A stretch of DNA of 64,000 nt from Erwinia persicina (GTDB lineage Bacteria > Pseudomonadota > Gammaproteobacteria > Enterobacterales > Enterobacteriaceae), in NCBI RefSeq assembly GCF_014838825.1, contig NZ_JACYMO010000004.1:376387-440386 (forward strand), read 5' to 3'. Shown here piece after piece: positions 23,384-33,103 of the stretch. A program made the position numbers and the translations under genes. The notes beneath the pieces are model-generated. The model made no database searches, was not told the DNA's origin, and saw only the letters and a program-made list of their open reading frames with translations. Numbering within the stretch: the stretch's first letter is position 1; every line of letters starts with the position of its first letter.

Positions 23384-25048
23384 TTATGACGCCGGGATTT
23401 TTAACGTCTGCCCCAGCATCACATTCTGCGACTTCATCTTATTCGCCTGCTGGATTGCCTGCGGACTGACACCGTATTTCACGGCAATCGCCGTCAGCGA
23501 ATCACCGCGTACGACTTTATGCCTGGCGGGCTTGCGGCTGCTCACCGCCGCCGCAGAAGCCGTTTTACTCCCGGCAGGAACCTTCAGTCGCTGCCCTACC
23601 CACACCACATCTTTTTTTAACGTGTTCATGGCGCGCAGTGTCGACATACTGACACCATAGCTTTCGGCGATACCGGAAAGTGTCTCTCCGCGTTTCACCA
23701 CATGGCGCTGAACCGCACCGGTATATTCTGTGCTGGCAGGAGCCGGGTTAGCCTGGACTTCAACCGCCGTTGCGGCCTGCAACGGTCGGTTTTCCTCCTT
23801 TGGGATGGATTGTAGCGGGTGCGCCAGGAAGTAGTTGCGCAGGCCTTTATAAATCGACTCGGCAATCTTCTGCTGGTAAGCACTGCTGCCCAGCAGCCGC
23901 TCCTCCGAAGGGTTACTGATAAAGCCGGTTTCCACCAGCAGAGAAGGAATATCCGGCGAGCGGAGTACGCCCAGGCTGGCATGTTCCGGCCGGCGCTTGT
24001 GCAGCGCACCGACGCGCTGTAGCTGCGCAATCACTTTGACGGCAACATCATAGCCCACGCGCTGCGAATGCCCGAACTGCAGATCCAGCACCGCCTGACT
24101 CAGATAGGGATCCGCCTGGCTGTTGGCCAGCAAATCGCCCGCACCGCCTAACAGTTCTGACTGCTTCTCATGCTGCTCCAGCCAGCCTGCCATTTCACTG
24201 TTAGCACGGCGGTTCGACAGCACCCACACCGAAGCCCCGGAAGCACTGCGGTTAGGGGCAGCATCCGCGTGAATGGACACCAAAAGATTAGCGTTCTGCT
24301 TGCGTGCCACATCGGAGCGACCCATGACGGAGATAAAATAGTCGCCATCACGGGTCATTACACCTTTAAACATCGGATCGGCGTTCAGCAGCGCTTTCAG
24401 CTTCCGCGCTATGGCAATGGTGACGTTTTTCTCTTTCAGACCGCCACCGCCAATCGCACCCGGATCCTGTCCGCCGTGACCGGCATCGATCGCCACAATC
24501 ACGGTATCATTACTGCTGCGGGCACTGCGTGGACGCGCCACCTCGTTGCCGCTGCTGACCGAAGTCACCGGATTGGCATCAAACGGACTTTTGGGTGGAG
24601 GGCTGACCGGACGGGAAGGAGACACAGTGCTCACCGCGGCCTGTCGGCTTGCCTGGGCTGGCTGCGTGCCGGAAATGGTGAACACCACATTGTAGCTACT
24701 GCCGTTACGCTGCGTGACCGCCCGGGTCTTACCCCGCTGAGTCAGCTCAAACACCAGCCGGATACTCTGACTGTCTTTGGCGGTACTGGACCGGATGCGC
24801 TTCACTATGTTCTCACCGCTGAAGGTCAGCGGCAGCCCCTGCACGATACCGCTCTGGCGAATATCCAGTACCACGCGGTCCGGGTTATGTAACGGAAAGA
24901 ACGCGTAAACCGGTTGTCCGGCAAAGCTCAGCGTGACCTGGGCTTCATTACTGCCGTTAGAGACTTTAATATCGGATAAGTTGGCTGCCGCTGCACTGAA
25001 GGTGCAGCAGAACAGGGCCAGCAGGCACCAGGCTTTCAATCGCAGCAT
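23384..25048 (-). CDS. amiB: N-acetylmuramoyl-L-alanine amidase AmiB
   Basis: A 554-residue periplasmic cell-division amidase. It has a signal peptide (1-21), an AMIN domain (about 23-125) for septal targeting, a Pro/Ser linker, and an amidase_3 zinc domain (about 183-405, starting [15 protein letters not shown]). Two C-terminal LysM repeats follow ([20 protein letters not shown] and [18 protein letters not shown]). E. coli AmiB is about 445 residues with a single LysM, so this one is extended by a second module and linker. The start overlaps the tsaE stop by one base (TAATG). Confidence 0.96.
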   Translation of the reverse strand: MLRLKAWCLLALFCCTFSAAAANLSDIKVSNGSNEAQVTLSFAGQPVYAFFPLHNPDRVVLDIRQSGIVQGLPLTFSGENIVKRIRSSTAKDSQSIRLVFELTQRGKTRAVTQRNGSSYNVVFTISGTQPAQASRQAAVSTVSPSRPVSPPPKSPFDANPVTSVSSGNEVARPRSARSSNDTVIVAIDAGHGGQDPGAIGGGGLKEKNVTIAIARKLKALLNADPMFKGVMTRDGDYFISVMGRSDVARKQNANLLVSIHADAAPNRSASGASVWVLSNRRANSEMAGWLEQHEKQSELLGGAGDLLANSQADPYLSQAVLDLQFGHSQRVGYDVAVKVIAQLQRVGALHKRRPEHASLGVLRSPDIPSLLVETGFISNPSEERLLGSSAYQQKIAESIYKGLRNYFLAHPLQSIPKEENRPLQAATAVEVQANPAPASTEYTGAVQRHVVKRGETLSGIAESYGVSMSTLRAMNTLKKDVVWVGQRLKVPAGSKTASAAAVSSRKPARHKVVRGDSLTAIAVKYGVSPQAIQQANKMKSQNVMLGQTLKIPAS

Positions 25049-25524
25049 TATGCTCCATCCTGTTCAGCGGTCAGGCGTTGTAACATCGTTTCACCGCGAG
25101 GCGAGCAGGCGCAAAGTCGCGCTTCTCGCGCGTGTCCCTGATAAGAGAGATGCAGCTCAACATCCGGCTCCGGCAGGACGCCAGCCCCCTGCTGAGGCCA
25201 CTCGACCAGGCACAGGCTGTCCGGGCCGAAATAATCACGGATCCCCATAAATTCCAGTTCTTCCGGGTCAGAAAGACGGTAAAGGTCAAAGTGATACACC
25301 CGGCGATCTGGCAGGACATAAGGCTCAACCAGCGTATAAGTGGGACTTTTTACATTTCCCTGATAGCCAAGCGCCTGTAAGAAGCCACGGCTAAAGGTGG
25401 TTTTACCTGCACCGAGGTCGCCATAAAGATAGAGTATCGCCGCGCCATCACAGGCGCGGGCCAGGCGGGCACCCAAATCGAGGGTTGCTGCCTCATCGGG
25501 CAGTGCAATTACACAGGTCATCAT
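25048..25524 (-). CDS. tsaE: tRNA threonylcarbamoyladenosine biosynthesis ATPase TsaE
   Basis: A 158-residue P-loop ATPase (E. coli 153) that, with TsaB and TsaD, makes t6A37 in ANN-decoding tRNAs. Walker A GDLGAGKT is at residues 35-42, followed by [10 protein letters not shown] and YHFDLYRL. It overlaps nnr by 4 bp (ATGA) and amiB by 1 bp, so translation is tightly coupled. Confidence 0.97.
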   Translation of the reverse strand: MMTCVIALPDEAATLDLGARLARACDGAAILYLYGDLGAGKTTFSRGFLQALGYQGNVKSPTYTLVEPYVLPDRRVYHFDLYRLSDPEELEFMGIRDYFGPDSLCLVEWPQQGAGVLPEPDVELHLSYQGHAREARLCACSPRGETMLQRLTAEQDGA

Positions 25525-27044
25525 TCTTTTGTATTCGAGATCTCAGGATTGACAAACGGATACAGCATCAGGAGCAGGTCGCTGGCTAACATACCGCGCG
25601 TACCGCGCTGCTGTGCCACTGCGTCAGCCGCCGCTCCATGCACTACGCATCCTGCGCAGGCAGCATCGTACAGTGAGAGCTTTTGCCCTGCCAGACTGCC
25701 GATAATACCAGATAACACATCTCCCATTCCCCCGCTGGCCATACCGGCGTTACCAACATCAGCAATCGCCAGTTCGCCCTGTTCGCGGGAAATTAACGTC
25801 CCGGCACCTTTGAGCACGACAATGCCACCATAACGCTTTGCCAGACGGCGCACAGCCAGTAAGCGGTCACTCTCAATCTCACTGACTTTACAGTTCAGCA
25901 GCCTTGCGGCTTCACCGGGGTGCGGCGTAATAATTCGATTTTGACGTTTATCGGGGCTGATTGCCAGCAGGTTAAGCGCATCGGCGTCCCAAAGCATCGT
26001 TTTCTGAGAGTTTTCTACCTTTTTCAAGGCGTTCTTACCCCAGGCCCCCTGGCCCAGGCCGGGGCCGATAACGATCGCGTCGGCCCATTCCAGCCCGGCA
26101 TCCAGCGTTTTCTCGGTCATCTCATGCACCATCAACTCTGGACGTGCCGTCAGTAAGGGGCCTGTATTTTCAATGTGAGTGAGTACTCGCACCAATCCTG
26201 AACCGGTGCGTAATGCGGCTTCTGCTGTCATACGAATCGCCCCGGCAGTTCCATGATCGCCGCCAATCACCAGCAGGCGGCCGTGATCGCCTTTGTGTGA
26301 GGTCGGCCGTCTTGGCGGCAGCCAGGTGGCGAGATGGCTGGCATCGTAGCGGGCAATCGGTGCGACCTGACCTCGCAACCACGGGTCAAGATTCAGGCTG
26401 TGATAATGCAGCTGTCCGACATGGTCACGCGCTTTACCGGTCAGTAACCCCGGATTCAGAGCGATAAATGCCAGCGTCTGACACGCATTAACAGCCATTC
26501 CGGGAACAGTACCGTTAGCAGCCACTAACCCTGAGGGCACATCCAGCGCAAACACCGGGGCTGGATGGTCATTCATCCGCTCAATCAGCGCATCATAAGG
26601 CGCTTCAGGAGCGCGTTTAAGCCCGGTGCCGAGCAGTGCATCAACAATCACGTCAACAGAATCAGGCCAGGAAAGGCGCGCATCGTGGATCACGCCACCG
26701 GCCGCCAGCCAGTTTTCACGTGCCTCACGGGCTTCCTCTGGCGGGGTTTTATTCCCTTCCACTGCAATCAGCGTTACCTTCAGCCCGGCAGCCTGCGCCA
26801 GACGCGCCACGACAAAGCCGTCACCACCATTGTTGCCGTGCCCGCACAGGACCAGCCAGTGGTGTGCCTGCGGCCAGTGCTGCCGCAGTAAACTGAACGC
26901 CGCTTCCCCCGCGCGCTGCATCAGTTCAAACAGGGTGATACCCAGACTGGCTGCCCCCTCACGCTCCAGCCCGGCGACCGCCTCCACAGGCCAGACAGAA
27001 TAGGGTAAACTGGTACGGTCTTTTTGCTGGTTCAGGTTATTCAT
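25521..27044 (-). CDS. nnr: Bifunctional NAD(P)H-hydrate epimerase/dehydratase Nnr
   Basis: A 507-residue metabolite-repair enzyme. The N-terminal YjeF_N epimerase domain (about 1-215, [22 protein letters not shown]) and C-terminal ADP-dependent dehydratase (about 225-500, [28 protein letters not shown]) recycle damaged hydrated NAD(P)H. GAGG lies seven bases before the ATG, inside queG: the two divergent start codons overlap in a CATG palindrome. Confidence 0.96.
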   Translation of the reverse strand: MNNLNQQKDRTSLPYSVWPVEAVAGLEREGAASLGITLFELMQRAGEAAFSLLRQHWPQAHHWLVLCGHGNNGGDGFVVARLAQAAGLKVTLIAVEGNKTPPEEAREARENWLAAGGVIHDARLSWPDSVDVIVDALLGTGLKRAPEAPYDALIERMNDHPAPVFALDVPSGLVAANGTVPGMAVNACQTLAFIALNPGLLTGKARDHVGQLHYHSLNLDPWLRGQVAPIARYDASHLATWLPPRRPTSHKGDHGRLLVIGGDHGTAGAIRMTAEAALRTGSGLVRVLTHIENTGPLLTARPELMVHEMTEKTLDAGLEWADAIVIGPGLGQGAWGKNALKKVENSQKTMLWDADALNLLAISPDKRQNRIITPHPGEAARLLNCKVSEIESDRLLAVRRLAKRYGGIVVLKGAGTLISREQGELAIADVGNAGMASGGMGDVLSGIIGSLAGQKLSLYDAACAGCVVHGAAADAVAQQRGTRGMLASDLLLMLYPFVNPEISNTKE

Positions 27045-28182
27045 GTCACATCCTCTCGATTATCATCAGCTCGCCCGGGATATTAAACAGTGGGGGCTGG
27101 CGCTCGGCTTTCAGCAGGTCGGTATCTGTGATACCGACTTAACCCTGGAAGAGCCCCGTCTTCAGGCCTGGCTGGACAAACAATACCACGGTGAAATGGA
27201 CTGGATGGCGCGCCACGGGATGATGCGCGCCCGCCCCCATGAACTGCTGCCCGGTACGCTGCGCGTCATCAGCGTGCGGATGAATTATCTGCCAGCAAAA
27301 GCCGCCTTCGCCAGCACGCTAAAAAATCCCCGGCTGGGCTATGTCAGCCGTTACGCTCTCGGCCGCGATTATCACAAAGTATTACGCAATCGCCTGAAAA
27401 AGCTCGGCGATATGATCCGTGAACACTTTAGCGACGCCCAGTTCCGCCCCTTTGTCGATTCAGCACCGCTGCTGGAACGTCCGCTGGCCGCGAAGGCGGG
27501 TCTGGGCTGGACGGGTAAGCATTCGCTGATCCTTAATCGCGAAGCCGGATCCTGGTTTTTTCTCGGCGAACTGCTGATTGATCTGCCGCTGCCGGTCGAC
27601 AGTCCGGTAGAAGAGAACTGTGGACGCTGCGTTGCCTGCATCACTACCTGCCCGACAGGGGCCATCGTAGAGCCTTACACCGTCGATGCCCGCCGTTGTA
27701 TTTCTTATCTCACCATCGAGTTAGAAGGTGCGATTCCGGAAGCGTTTCGTCCCTTGATCGGTAACCGCATTTACGGCTGCGATGACTGCCAGCTGATTTG
27801 CCCGTGGAACCGTTACGGGCAGCTCACGGATGAAGATGATTTCAGCCCGCGCGCCGTCCTGCACGCCCCACCGCTGACGGAGCTTTTCGCCTGGGATGAG
27901 GCTAAATTTTTACGGATTACGGAAGGATCAGCCATCCGGCGTATTGGCCATTTGCGCTGGCTGCGCAATATAGCGGTAGCGCTCGGCAATGCCCCCTGGG
28001 ATGAAAGCCATCTGAAAGCACTGGAAGCGCGTCGCGGTGAGCATGCCATGCTGGATGAACATATTGACTGGGCGATTGCCTGCCAGCTGGCACGACGCGA
28101 TGAACATACCATTGAAGTACAGAGCAGCCAGCAGAAACGCCTGGTGCGTACGATCGAGAAGGGATTACCACGTGATGCTTAA
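27043..28182 (+). CDS. queG: Epoxyqueuosine reductase QueG
   Basis: A 379-residue cobalamin-dependent, iron-sulfur enzyme performing the last step of queuosine synthesis in tRNA. Two ferredoxin-like [4Fe-4S] motifs are visible: CGRCVACITTCP and CDDCQLICP with an upstream C. Conserved GRDYHKVLRNRL and a C-terminal HEAT-like region are present. Its ATG overlaps the nnr start, so its promoter must lie inside nnr. Confidence 0.96.
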   Translation: MSHPLDYHQLARDIKQWGLALGFQQVGICDTDLTLEEPRLQAWLDKQYHGEMDWMARHGMMRARPHELLPGTLRVISVRMNYLPAKAAFASTLKNPRLGYVSRYALGRDYHKVLRNRLKKLGDMIREHFSDAQFRPFVDSAPLLERPLAAKAGLGWTGKHSLILNREAGSWFFLGELLIDLPLPVDSPVEENCGRCVACITTCPTGAIVEPYTVDARRCISYLTIELEGAIPEAFRPLIGNRIYGCDDCQLICPWNRYGQLTDEDDFSPRAVLHAPPLTELFAWDEAKFLRITEGSAIRRIGHLRWLRNIAVALGNAPWDESHLKALEARRGEHAMLDEHIDWAIACQLARRDEHTIEVQSSQQKRLVRTIEKGLPRDA

Positions 28183-28496
28183 ATGCACAACCAAGTGAGA
28201 TTTTCCCCTGCGAAATGTTTTCCACATGCTGTGAATAAAAATAAAAAATCGTTGTCATTCAAGCGTCACAGAAACAGCAAGCGATCCAGATAACAATTTG
28301 AAATATTAATAATTGATTTAAAAACAGTGAGTTACGAAAGATATGGAATAAGCAGCTGTTTCTTCGCGCGCGAAGATCAATAACATAACCTGTGGATAAG
28401 TCTGTTTAAAAGATTTTTATGATGGCAGAATGCAGGCTGTCTCACGGCGTCAGGCGCTGTGGATAAATCTGAAGGCAATTGAGAAATATTTTTATC
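28183..28496. promoter_or_regulatory. datA: DnaA-box cluster, candidate datA locus
   Basis: A non-coding AT-rich gap between queG and tRNA-Gly. Two perfect DnaA boxes (TGTGGATAA at 28391 and 28458), one TGTGAATAA matching the TTATNCACA consensus (28230) and one single-mismatch TTTTCCACA (28218) are present. A further TTATCCCCA lies at 28771 beyond the tRNA. A near-consensus IHF site (one mismatch) lies at 28306-28318. E. coli datA, which binds DnaA with IHF and promotes DnaA-ATP hydrolysis, lies between the glyVXY tRNAs and queG. The position and box content fit; function is inferred. Confidence 0.7.
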
Positions 28497-28572
<76 letters not shown>

Positions 28573-28662
28573 TGAGGAGTGATGCTGCTTTAATACACTA
28601 AAAAGCATGTAACTTATTGATTAAACTGCTTTTTATCTCTCTGTTTCACAGGAGAGGTCGCT

Positions 28663-28691
28663 ATTATGGACCTGTTTACGGGTGCTGGCAA
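28663..28691 (-). promoter_or_regulatory. Promoter of the isolated tRNA-Gly
   Basis: Minus-strand TTGCCA (28686-28691), 17-bp spacer, CATAAT (28663-28668): each hexamer has one mismatch to consensus. It would start transcription about 85 bases before the tRNA, giving this copy its own promoter now that it is cut off from the other two. Confidence 0.65.
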
Positions 28692-29021
28692 GCCTTGCGG
28701 CAAAAAAAATTCAACCGGCTAAAAAAAAACCCGCACTGAGTTACCACACTCGCCTGACACGAGACGCTCCTTATCCCCACCACGTGCTAACGCGCCAGTA
28801 AATCAATATGGAACTGGCGTATTAAAATGTGCAGATCAGTATCAACCTCATTAATACTATTACCAAAAAAAGCTATTGGTAATAAAACGATTATTTTACT
28901 AAAAACACTGAAAAAATAATAAAATCATTAAAAACCTATAGACAATAATAAAATTAACCTATTAGTTAACATCAATGAATAACAATATCGATAATCACAC
29001 GCCCTGATTGACATAAAGCCG

Positions 29022-29050
29022 TTTACATCACTACCATTATTCTGTTAAAT
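29022..29050 (+). promoter_or_regulatory. Candidate adhesin promoter
   Basis: TTTACA (29022-29027), 17-bp spacer, TTAAAT (29045-29050), about 110 bases upstream of the adhesin ATG. A perfect TTGACA also occurs at 29008 but has no good -10 at the right distance. Confidence 0.35.
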
Positions 29051-29162
29051 CCCACACTGAATGACTGTATTACCAGGAAAAAACAAGGCCCTTTTAAATC
29101 AATAAAAAAAGTCAAACCTCCTCTCGTTAGGAAATTACTTAAATTAACGGACTATTATCGAT

Positions 29163-31847
29163 ATGAATAAGATATTCAAAGTAATTTGGAATAAAAGCGC
29201 CCAGTGTTTCGTGGTGTCTTCTGAGCTGGCAAAAAGTACCGTAAAAAGCGGACGAAAAAAATTAACACCGGCAAGCCAGGGAAGCTCCACGATGTTAAGC
29301 TCTTCGCTGCTGGTCTCATCGCTACTGATGGCCATGTCCGGGTCAGCCTATGCGGCTAACGCAGAACCACCAGCAAACAGTATTAACCCGGAATATCAGG
29401 CAGCAAATGGATTGATCAGCATTGCTGGCGGTGGTGAAGGCGATGCCCACGCGACAGACAATAAAAATGGCCAGAATGATGAGGCCAACAATGATTATGG
29501 TATTGCTATCGGGGCCGGGTCTAAAGGATTCTGGGCCAGCGTGGCCATGGGGGATACCGCCGAAGCACGGTCGCTCTACGGCACCGCCATTGGCCCTAAG
29601 GCCTCTATAGACGATGCCTCGGACTATGCCGTTGCACTGGGTAATAAGGCCAGTATAACGGCCAGTAACAACGGGGTGGTATTGGGCTCCAATGCCAGCA
29701 TAAAGACCAGTAACAACGGGGTGGTATTGGGCTCCAATGCCAGCATAAAGACCAGTAACAACGGGGTGGTATTGGGCTCCAAAGCCAGTCTTACAGATGC
29801 CGAGAACTCGGTCGCCATAGGAAATGCAGCGTCCGTTAGTGGGGTTAAAAATGCCGTTGCCATTGGCGCAAACTCAACGGCAACCGCGGCGAATACCGTT
29901 TCCATTGGTTCTGAAGAGCATGAGCGAAAACTGGTTTACCTGGCTGACGGCGATATTTCTGCTACATCTAAAGAAGCGGTTAACGGCAGCCAGCTGAATA
30001 CGACTAACCTGAAGATTGATGCGTTTGACGGACGAATTAACGACAACAATGCCAATATCGATCTCCTGAATAAGGGAAGTGCCGGCGTTATTCAGGCAAC
30101 CAAAAATGGAAGCACACTGTTCATCGGTTCTAATTTTACAGAAAAAGCAACCACGTTTGATCTGTCCACAACAAAGATTGTAGATGGTAAAAAGGTCACA
30201 ACCAACCGGAAAATGACTGGTCTGCTGGAGGGCGAAGTCAATGAAAATTCCACCGATGCCGTCAACGGCAAACAGCTGTCTACAGTTAGAAATAGCGTTA
30301 GTGCTAACGAGAAAAATATCATCATCAACACCAGTGATATTGATGCACTGAATCAGGGCCAGGCCGGCCTGGTTCAGTTGAGCAATGATGGAAGAGTGGT
30401 CATTAGTGACATTGCTAAAGAGGCGAAGATCTTTGACCTTGGCGACCGCAAAATCACTGGCCTGCAGAAGGGCGAAGTCAATGAAAATTCCACCGATGCC
30501 ATTAACGGTGCGCAGCTGTTTGAAACGAATGCGAATGTCGAAAAAAACACCAGCAATATTACCGACCTGACGCAAAATATCTCTAATATTTCGACTGGCA
30601 AAGCCGGTCTGGTGCAGTTAGCTGACGGCGGCAAGAGCCTGGTCTTTAGCGATGCGGCAAAAGAGGCGGATAAGTTTGAGGTCAACCGCACGTTGTCTGG
30701 TGTCACTGATGGCAATATCGCAGAAGGCTCAACGGAGGCCGTCAACGGCAGCCAGCTGTTTAACACTGAGCAGGAAGTAAAGCAAAACACCGGTGATATT
30801 GCCAATCTGAACACCGGTAAGGCCGGACTGGTGCAGCTGGACGGGGAAAATCTGATTTTCGGCAGCGCGGCTGCCAACGCGATGGTCTTTAATGTCGGAA
30901 ACCGCACGATCAGCGGTGTAAAAGCAGCCACACTCAGCGCAGACTCAACCGAAGCTGTTAACGGCAGTCAGCTGCATGACACCAATGCCCGCATTGATAA
31001 AAACTCCGATGACATTGCCAAACTGGCCGGTAACAGCAGCGGTGGGGGTGCTGGCGGCATGCTGCAAATGAGTGGTGACGGGCAGTCCCTTGTCGTCAGT
31101 GAGGCAGGGAAAGGGGCAACCTCGCTCAATTTAGACGGCCTCACCATTAACGGGATTGGCGCAGGCGAGTTAAGTGCGACTTCCACCGAGGCGGTTAATG
31201 GTTCTCAGCTGTTTGAAACCAATCAACAGGTTTCTAAAAACACTACCGATATCAGTAAATTAAGCACAGACATCAGCAGTGGTAAAACAGGCGTCACGCA
31301 GATTGATGGCGATAAAATCGTCTTCAACGATGGCGGGAAAGGCACAACAACTCTGGATGTCGGCGGGCGTAACGTTGCTAATATCAAAGAGGGTGAGCTG
31401 TCCAAAAACTCGAAAGATGCGGTTAATGGTTCTCAGCTGTTTGAGACGAATACTCACGTTGAGCAGAACACGGCAAATATTGAAATTAACCGGACAGATA
31501 TTAATAAAAACAAGACGGATATTGCCAATAACTCATCAAAAATCACCAACCTTGAAAACGCCTTCTCAGGCATGAATCACTCATTCAGAAGCCTGGCGAA
31601 AGAAGTTAACAAGAATAAAAAACGGGCTGATGCCGGGATTGCAGGGGCGATGGCGATGACGGCCATTCCCCATGTATATTCCGACGATTTCTCTTTCGGT
31701 ATGTCGATGTCAGGTTACCGGGATCAGGGGGCATTAGCCGCAGGGGTGACGGTGAAAACCAGTGAACATACGGCCATGAAAGTGAACTCTTCCTGGGATA
31801 CCCAAAATGGCGCTGGCGTTGCCGCAGGTTTTGCCTGGGGCTGGTAA
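29163..31847 (+). CDS. YadA-type trimeric autotransporter adhesin
   Basis: An 894-residue type Vc secreted adhesin. The extended signal peptide (ESPR, residues 1-25, MNKIFKVIWNKSAQCFVVSSE) is followed by a conventional signal cleaved near AYAA (about residue 64). A YadA-like beta-roll head (about 110-250) contains the short repeats GNKASI, GSNASI, GSKASL and GNAAS. The stalk has seven neck/stalk motifs of the form STEAVNGSQL alternating with coiled-coil segments. The C-terminal YadA anchor (about 805-894) ends FAWGW and forms the outer-membrane trimeric barrel. It probably mediates attachment or autoaggregation; the receptor is unknown. It lies in the block splitting the tRNA-Gly genes and is followed by the Sel1 gene. 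Confidence 0.95.
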   Translation: MNKIFKVIWNKSAQCFVVSSELAKSTVKSGRKKLTPASQGSSTMLSSSLLVSSLLMAMSGSAYAANAEPPANSINPEYQAANGLISIAGGGEGDAHATDNKNGQNDEANNDYGIAIGAGSKGFWASVAMGDTAEARSLYGTAIGPKASIDDASDYAVALGNKASITASNNGVVLGSNASIKTSNNGVVLGSNASIKTSNNGVVLGSKASLTDAENSVAIGNAASVSGVKNAVAIGANSTATAANTVSIGSEEHERKLVYLADGDISATSKEAVNGSQLNTTNLKIDAFDGRINDNNANIDLLNKGSAGVIQATKNGSTLFIGSNFTEKATTFDLSTTKIVDGKKVTTNRKMTGLLEGEVNENSTDAVNGKQLSTVRNSVSANEKNIIINTSDIDALNQGQAGLVQLSNDGRVVISDIAKEAKIFDLGDRKITGLQKGEVNENSTDAINGAQLFETNANVEKNTSNITDLTQNISNISTGKAGLVQLADGGKSLVFSDAAKEADKFEVNRTLSGVTDGNIAEGSTEAVNGSQLFNTEQEVKQNTGDIANLNTGKAGLVQLDGENLIFGSAAANAMVFNVGNRTISGVKAATLSADSTEAVNGSQLHDTNARIDKNSDDIAKLAGNSSGGGAGGMLQMSGDGQSLVVSEAGKGATSLNLDGLTINGIGAGELSATSTEAVNGSQLFETNQQVSKNTTDISKLSTDISSGKTGVTQIDGDKIVFNDGGKGTTTLDVGGRNVANIKEGELSKNSKDAVNGSQLFETNTHVEQNTANIEINRTDINKNKTDIANNSSKITNLENAFSGMNHSFRSLAKEVNKNKKRADAGIAGAMAMTAIPHVYSDDFSFGMSMSGYRDQGALAAGVTVKTSEHTAMKVNSSWDTQNGAGVAAGFAWGW
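29664..29784 (+). repeat. 45-bp tandem repeat in the adhesin head
   Basis: A 45-bp unit starting AGTAACAACGGGGTGGTATT occurs at 29664, 29709 and 29754 (third copy partial, about 2.7 copies). It is perfect at nucleotide level and encodes NNGVVLGSNASIKTS, in-frame coils of the beta-roll head. Perfect identity suggests recent expansion and possible copy-number variation. Confidence 0.93.
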
Positions 31848-31861
31848 GGCTGATTGAATAA

Positions 31862-31889
31862 TGGCCATCGGGAGGAGTCCCGCTGGCCA
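31862..31889 (+). terminator. Hairpin between adhesin and Sel1 gene
   Basis: TGGCCA...TGGCCA with inner GGG/CCC forms a compound hairpin 14 bases after the adhesin stop. No U-run follows, so it may stabilise the adhesin mRNA or act as a partial terminator ahead of the Sel1 gene. Confidence 0.4.
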
Positions 31890-31907
31890 TAAAAGGTGAC
31901 TATTTCA

Positions 31908-32471
31908 ATGAAGACCATTATCAACGGCCTGATTATTATTATCGTTAGCTCAATCATTTCCACACTGTGTGCGCTCTACTTATCGGATAATAACAACAGC
32001 CTTTTTAAACGTTATGACCCCCCTGAAGTTAATAATCAGCACGAAGATGTTATCGAATCACTTAAAAAATCTGCTATTGCCGGTAATATTGAGTCGCAGT
32101 TTACACTGGGGACAATCTACTACCTGGGACGTCAGGTTCCCAAAGATGATGTGGCATCACGCTTCTGGTTTAACAACGCCTATAGCAATGGCAGCCTGGA
32201 AGCCCAGGTCAACCTTGCATCAATGTATCAATACGGTGAGGGTGGGAATAAGGACCTGAAAAAAGCACTTTCACTCTATGCCGATGCCGCACAAAAAGGT
32301 TCCCCCGTTGCTTTTTACAGTCTGGGAAAAATGTATCTGACGGGCGACGTTCTGGAGAAAAATGAGCGCTATGGCCTCTCTTTATTACAGGATTCCTGCA
32401 CGGCAGGTTACGGCAAAAGCTGTCTTCTGCTGCGACAGCTTGCTCATGCTAATCCTGCGACGCAGCAATAA
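31908..32471 (+). CDS. Membrane-anchored Sel1-repeat protein
   Basis: A 187-residue protein. Residues 5-22 form one hydrophobic anchor (INGLIIIIVSSIISTLCALYL) and the rest is predicted periplasmic. From about 45 on there are three to four Sel1/TPR-like repeats (IESQFTLGTIYYLGRQVPKDD, LEAQVNLASMYQYGEGGNKD, PVAFYSLGKMYLTGDVLEKN). ATG 31908 is chosen over an in-frame GTG at 31896. It starts 60 bp after the adhesin and in the same direction, suggesting co-expression. A role in adhesin export or folding is inferred from the pairing, in the way SadB assists SadA. Confidence 0.8.
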   Translation: MKTIINGLIIIIVSSIISTLCALYLSDNNNSLFKRYDPPEVNNQHEDVIESLKKSAIAGNIESQFTLGTIYYLGRQVPKDDVASRFWFNNAYSNGSLEAQVNLASMYQYGEGGNKDLKKALSLYADAAQKGSPVAFYSLGKMYLTGDVLEKNERYGLSLLQDSCTAGYGKSCLLLRQLAHANPATQQ

Positions 32472-32521
32472 TGCCCCTCAGGTGCATTATTGCTGCCGGT
32501 GAACGGCCAGCCTCGCCAGCG

Positions 32522-32986
32522 TTAAGGGTTCAGCTGCTGCCAGCGCTGAAAAACTGTGATCGCATTGCTGCTTTTCTGCTGGATCATCGGCAGGCGACGC
32601 TGTTCGATCGGCTTGCTGTACTCTGCATAGAAGGTATTCAGTTCGAAGTACTTGCGGTTATCCTGATAAAACGGGGCATAGTCTTCACGCGTTGTAAGGT
32701 AAATCACCTGCTTCGGACTGCAATAGTAGAGTGAGCCAAGGCACATCGGACAGGGGCTGGCGAGAATGTAAATATCGCAGTCACTGAGATTTTCCGTGCC
32801 GAGCCGCGTACAGGCCTGGCGGATAGCCAGAATTTCAGCGTGTGCGGTAGGATCGCTGGTTTGTGCCACCAGATTCGGACTCTCTGCAATAATCTCACCG
32901 TCACGCACGATCACCGTCGCAAACGGCCTTCCGCCCTCTTCCACGTTTTTCATTGCCAGATCGACAGTACGCTGTACAAAATCCAT
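32522..32986 (-). CDS. Nucleoside/guanine deaminase-like protein
   Basis: A 154-residue member of the cytidine deaminase-like superfamily, most like GuaD-type guanine deaminases (GGRPFATVIVRDG, DPTAHAEILAIRQAC, SPCPMCLGSLYYCSP). The zinc ligands and proton-shuttle Glu are H49, E51, C79 and C82. The exact substrate cannot be read from sequence; guanine or another amino-purine/pyrimidine is likely. Several in-frame ATGs cluster at the start; GGAG six bases before the ATG at 32986 favours it over 32998. It is divergent from the CynR-like regulator. Confidence 0.85.
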   Translation of the reverse strand: MDFVQRTVDLAMKNVEEGGRPFATVIVRDGEIIAESPNLVAQTSDPTAHAEILAIRQACTRLGTENLSDCDIYILASPCPMCLGSLYYCSPKQVIYLTTREDYAPFYQDNRKYFELNTFYAEYSKPIEQRRLPMIQQKSSNAITVFQRWQQLNP

Positions 32987-33076
32987 CATCATCTCCATGT
33001 CTGCTCAGAGTAGGGTTAACGGAGATAAGGCTATGACCGGTTAGCTATAATGTAAAAGACCCATTTATAATGAATG

Positions 33077-33095
33077 CTATAAGCTGTAATTATAG
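33077..33095. promoter_or_regulatory. Candidate LysR-type operator
   Basis: The inverted repeat CTATAA-N7-TTATAG lies in the 117-bp gap between the divergent deaminase and LysR genes, 8 bases before the LysR ATG. It fits the T-N11-A style of LysR sites. Confidence 0.45.
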
Positions 33096-33103
33096 GAACG
33101 CTC

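Larger units (their letters stand above)
28573..29162. other. AT-rich intergenic region between tRNA-Gly and adhesin
   Basis: 590 bp without a credible ORF. It contains the tRNA promoter (28663-28691), one degenerate DnaA box (28771), runs of A/T, and near 29008-29050 the candidate adhesin promoter. Its very low GC in 28850-29000 marks the left edge of the accessory block. Confidence 0.6.

Noticed and set aside
29874..30575. 233-codon minus-strand ORF in the adhesin
   Set aside because: Shadow of the repetitive adhesin stalk; no ribosome site or known domain.
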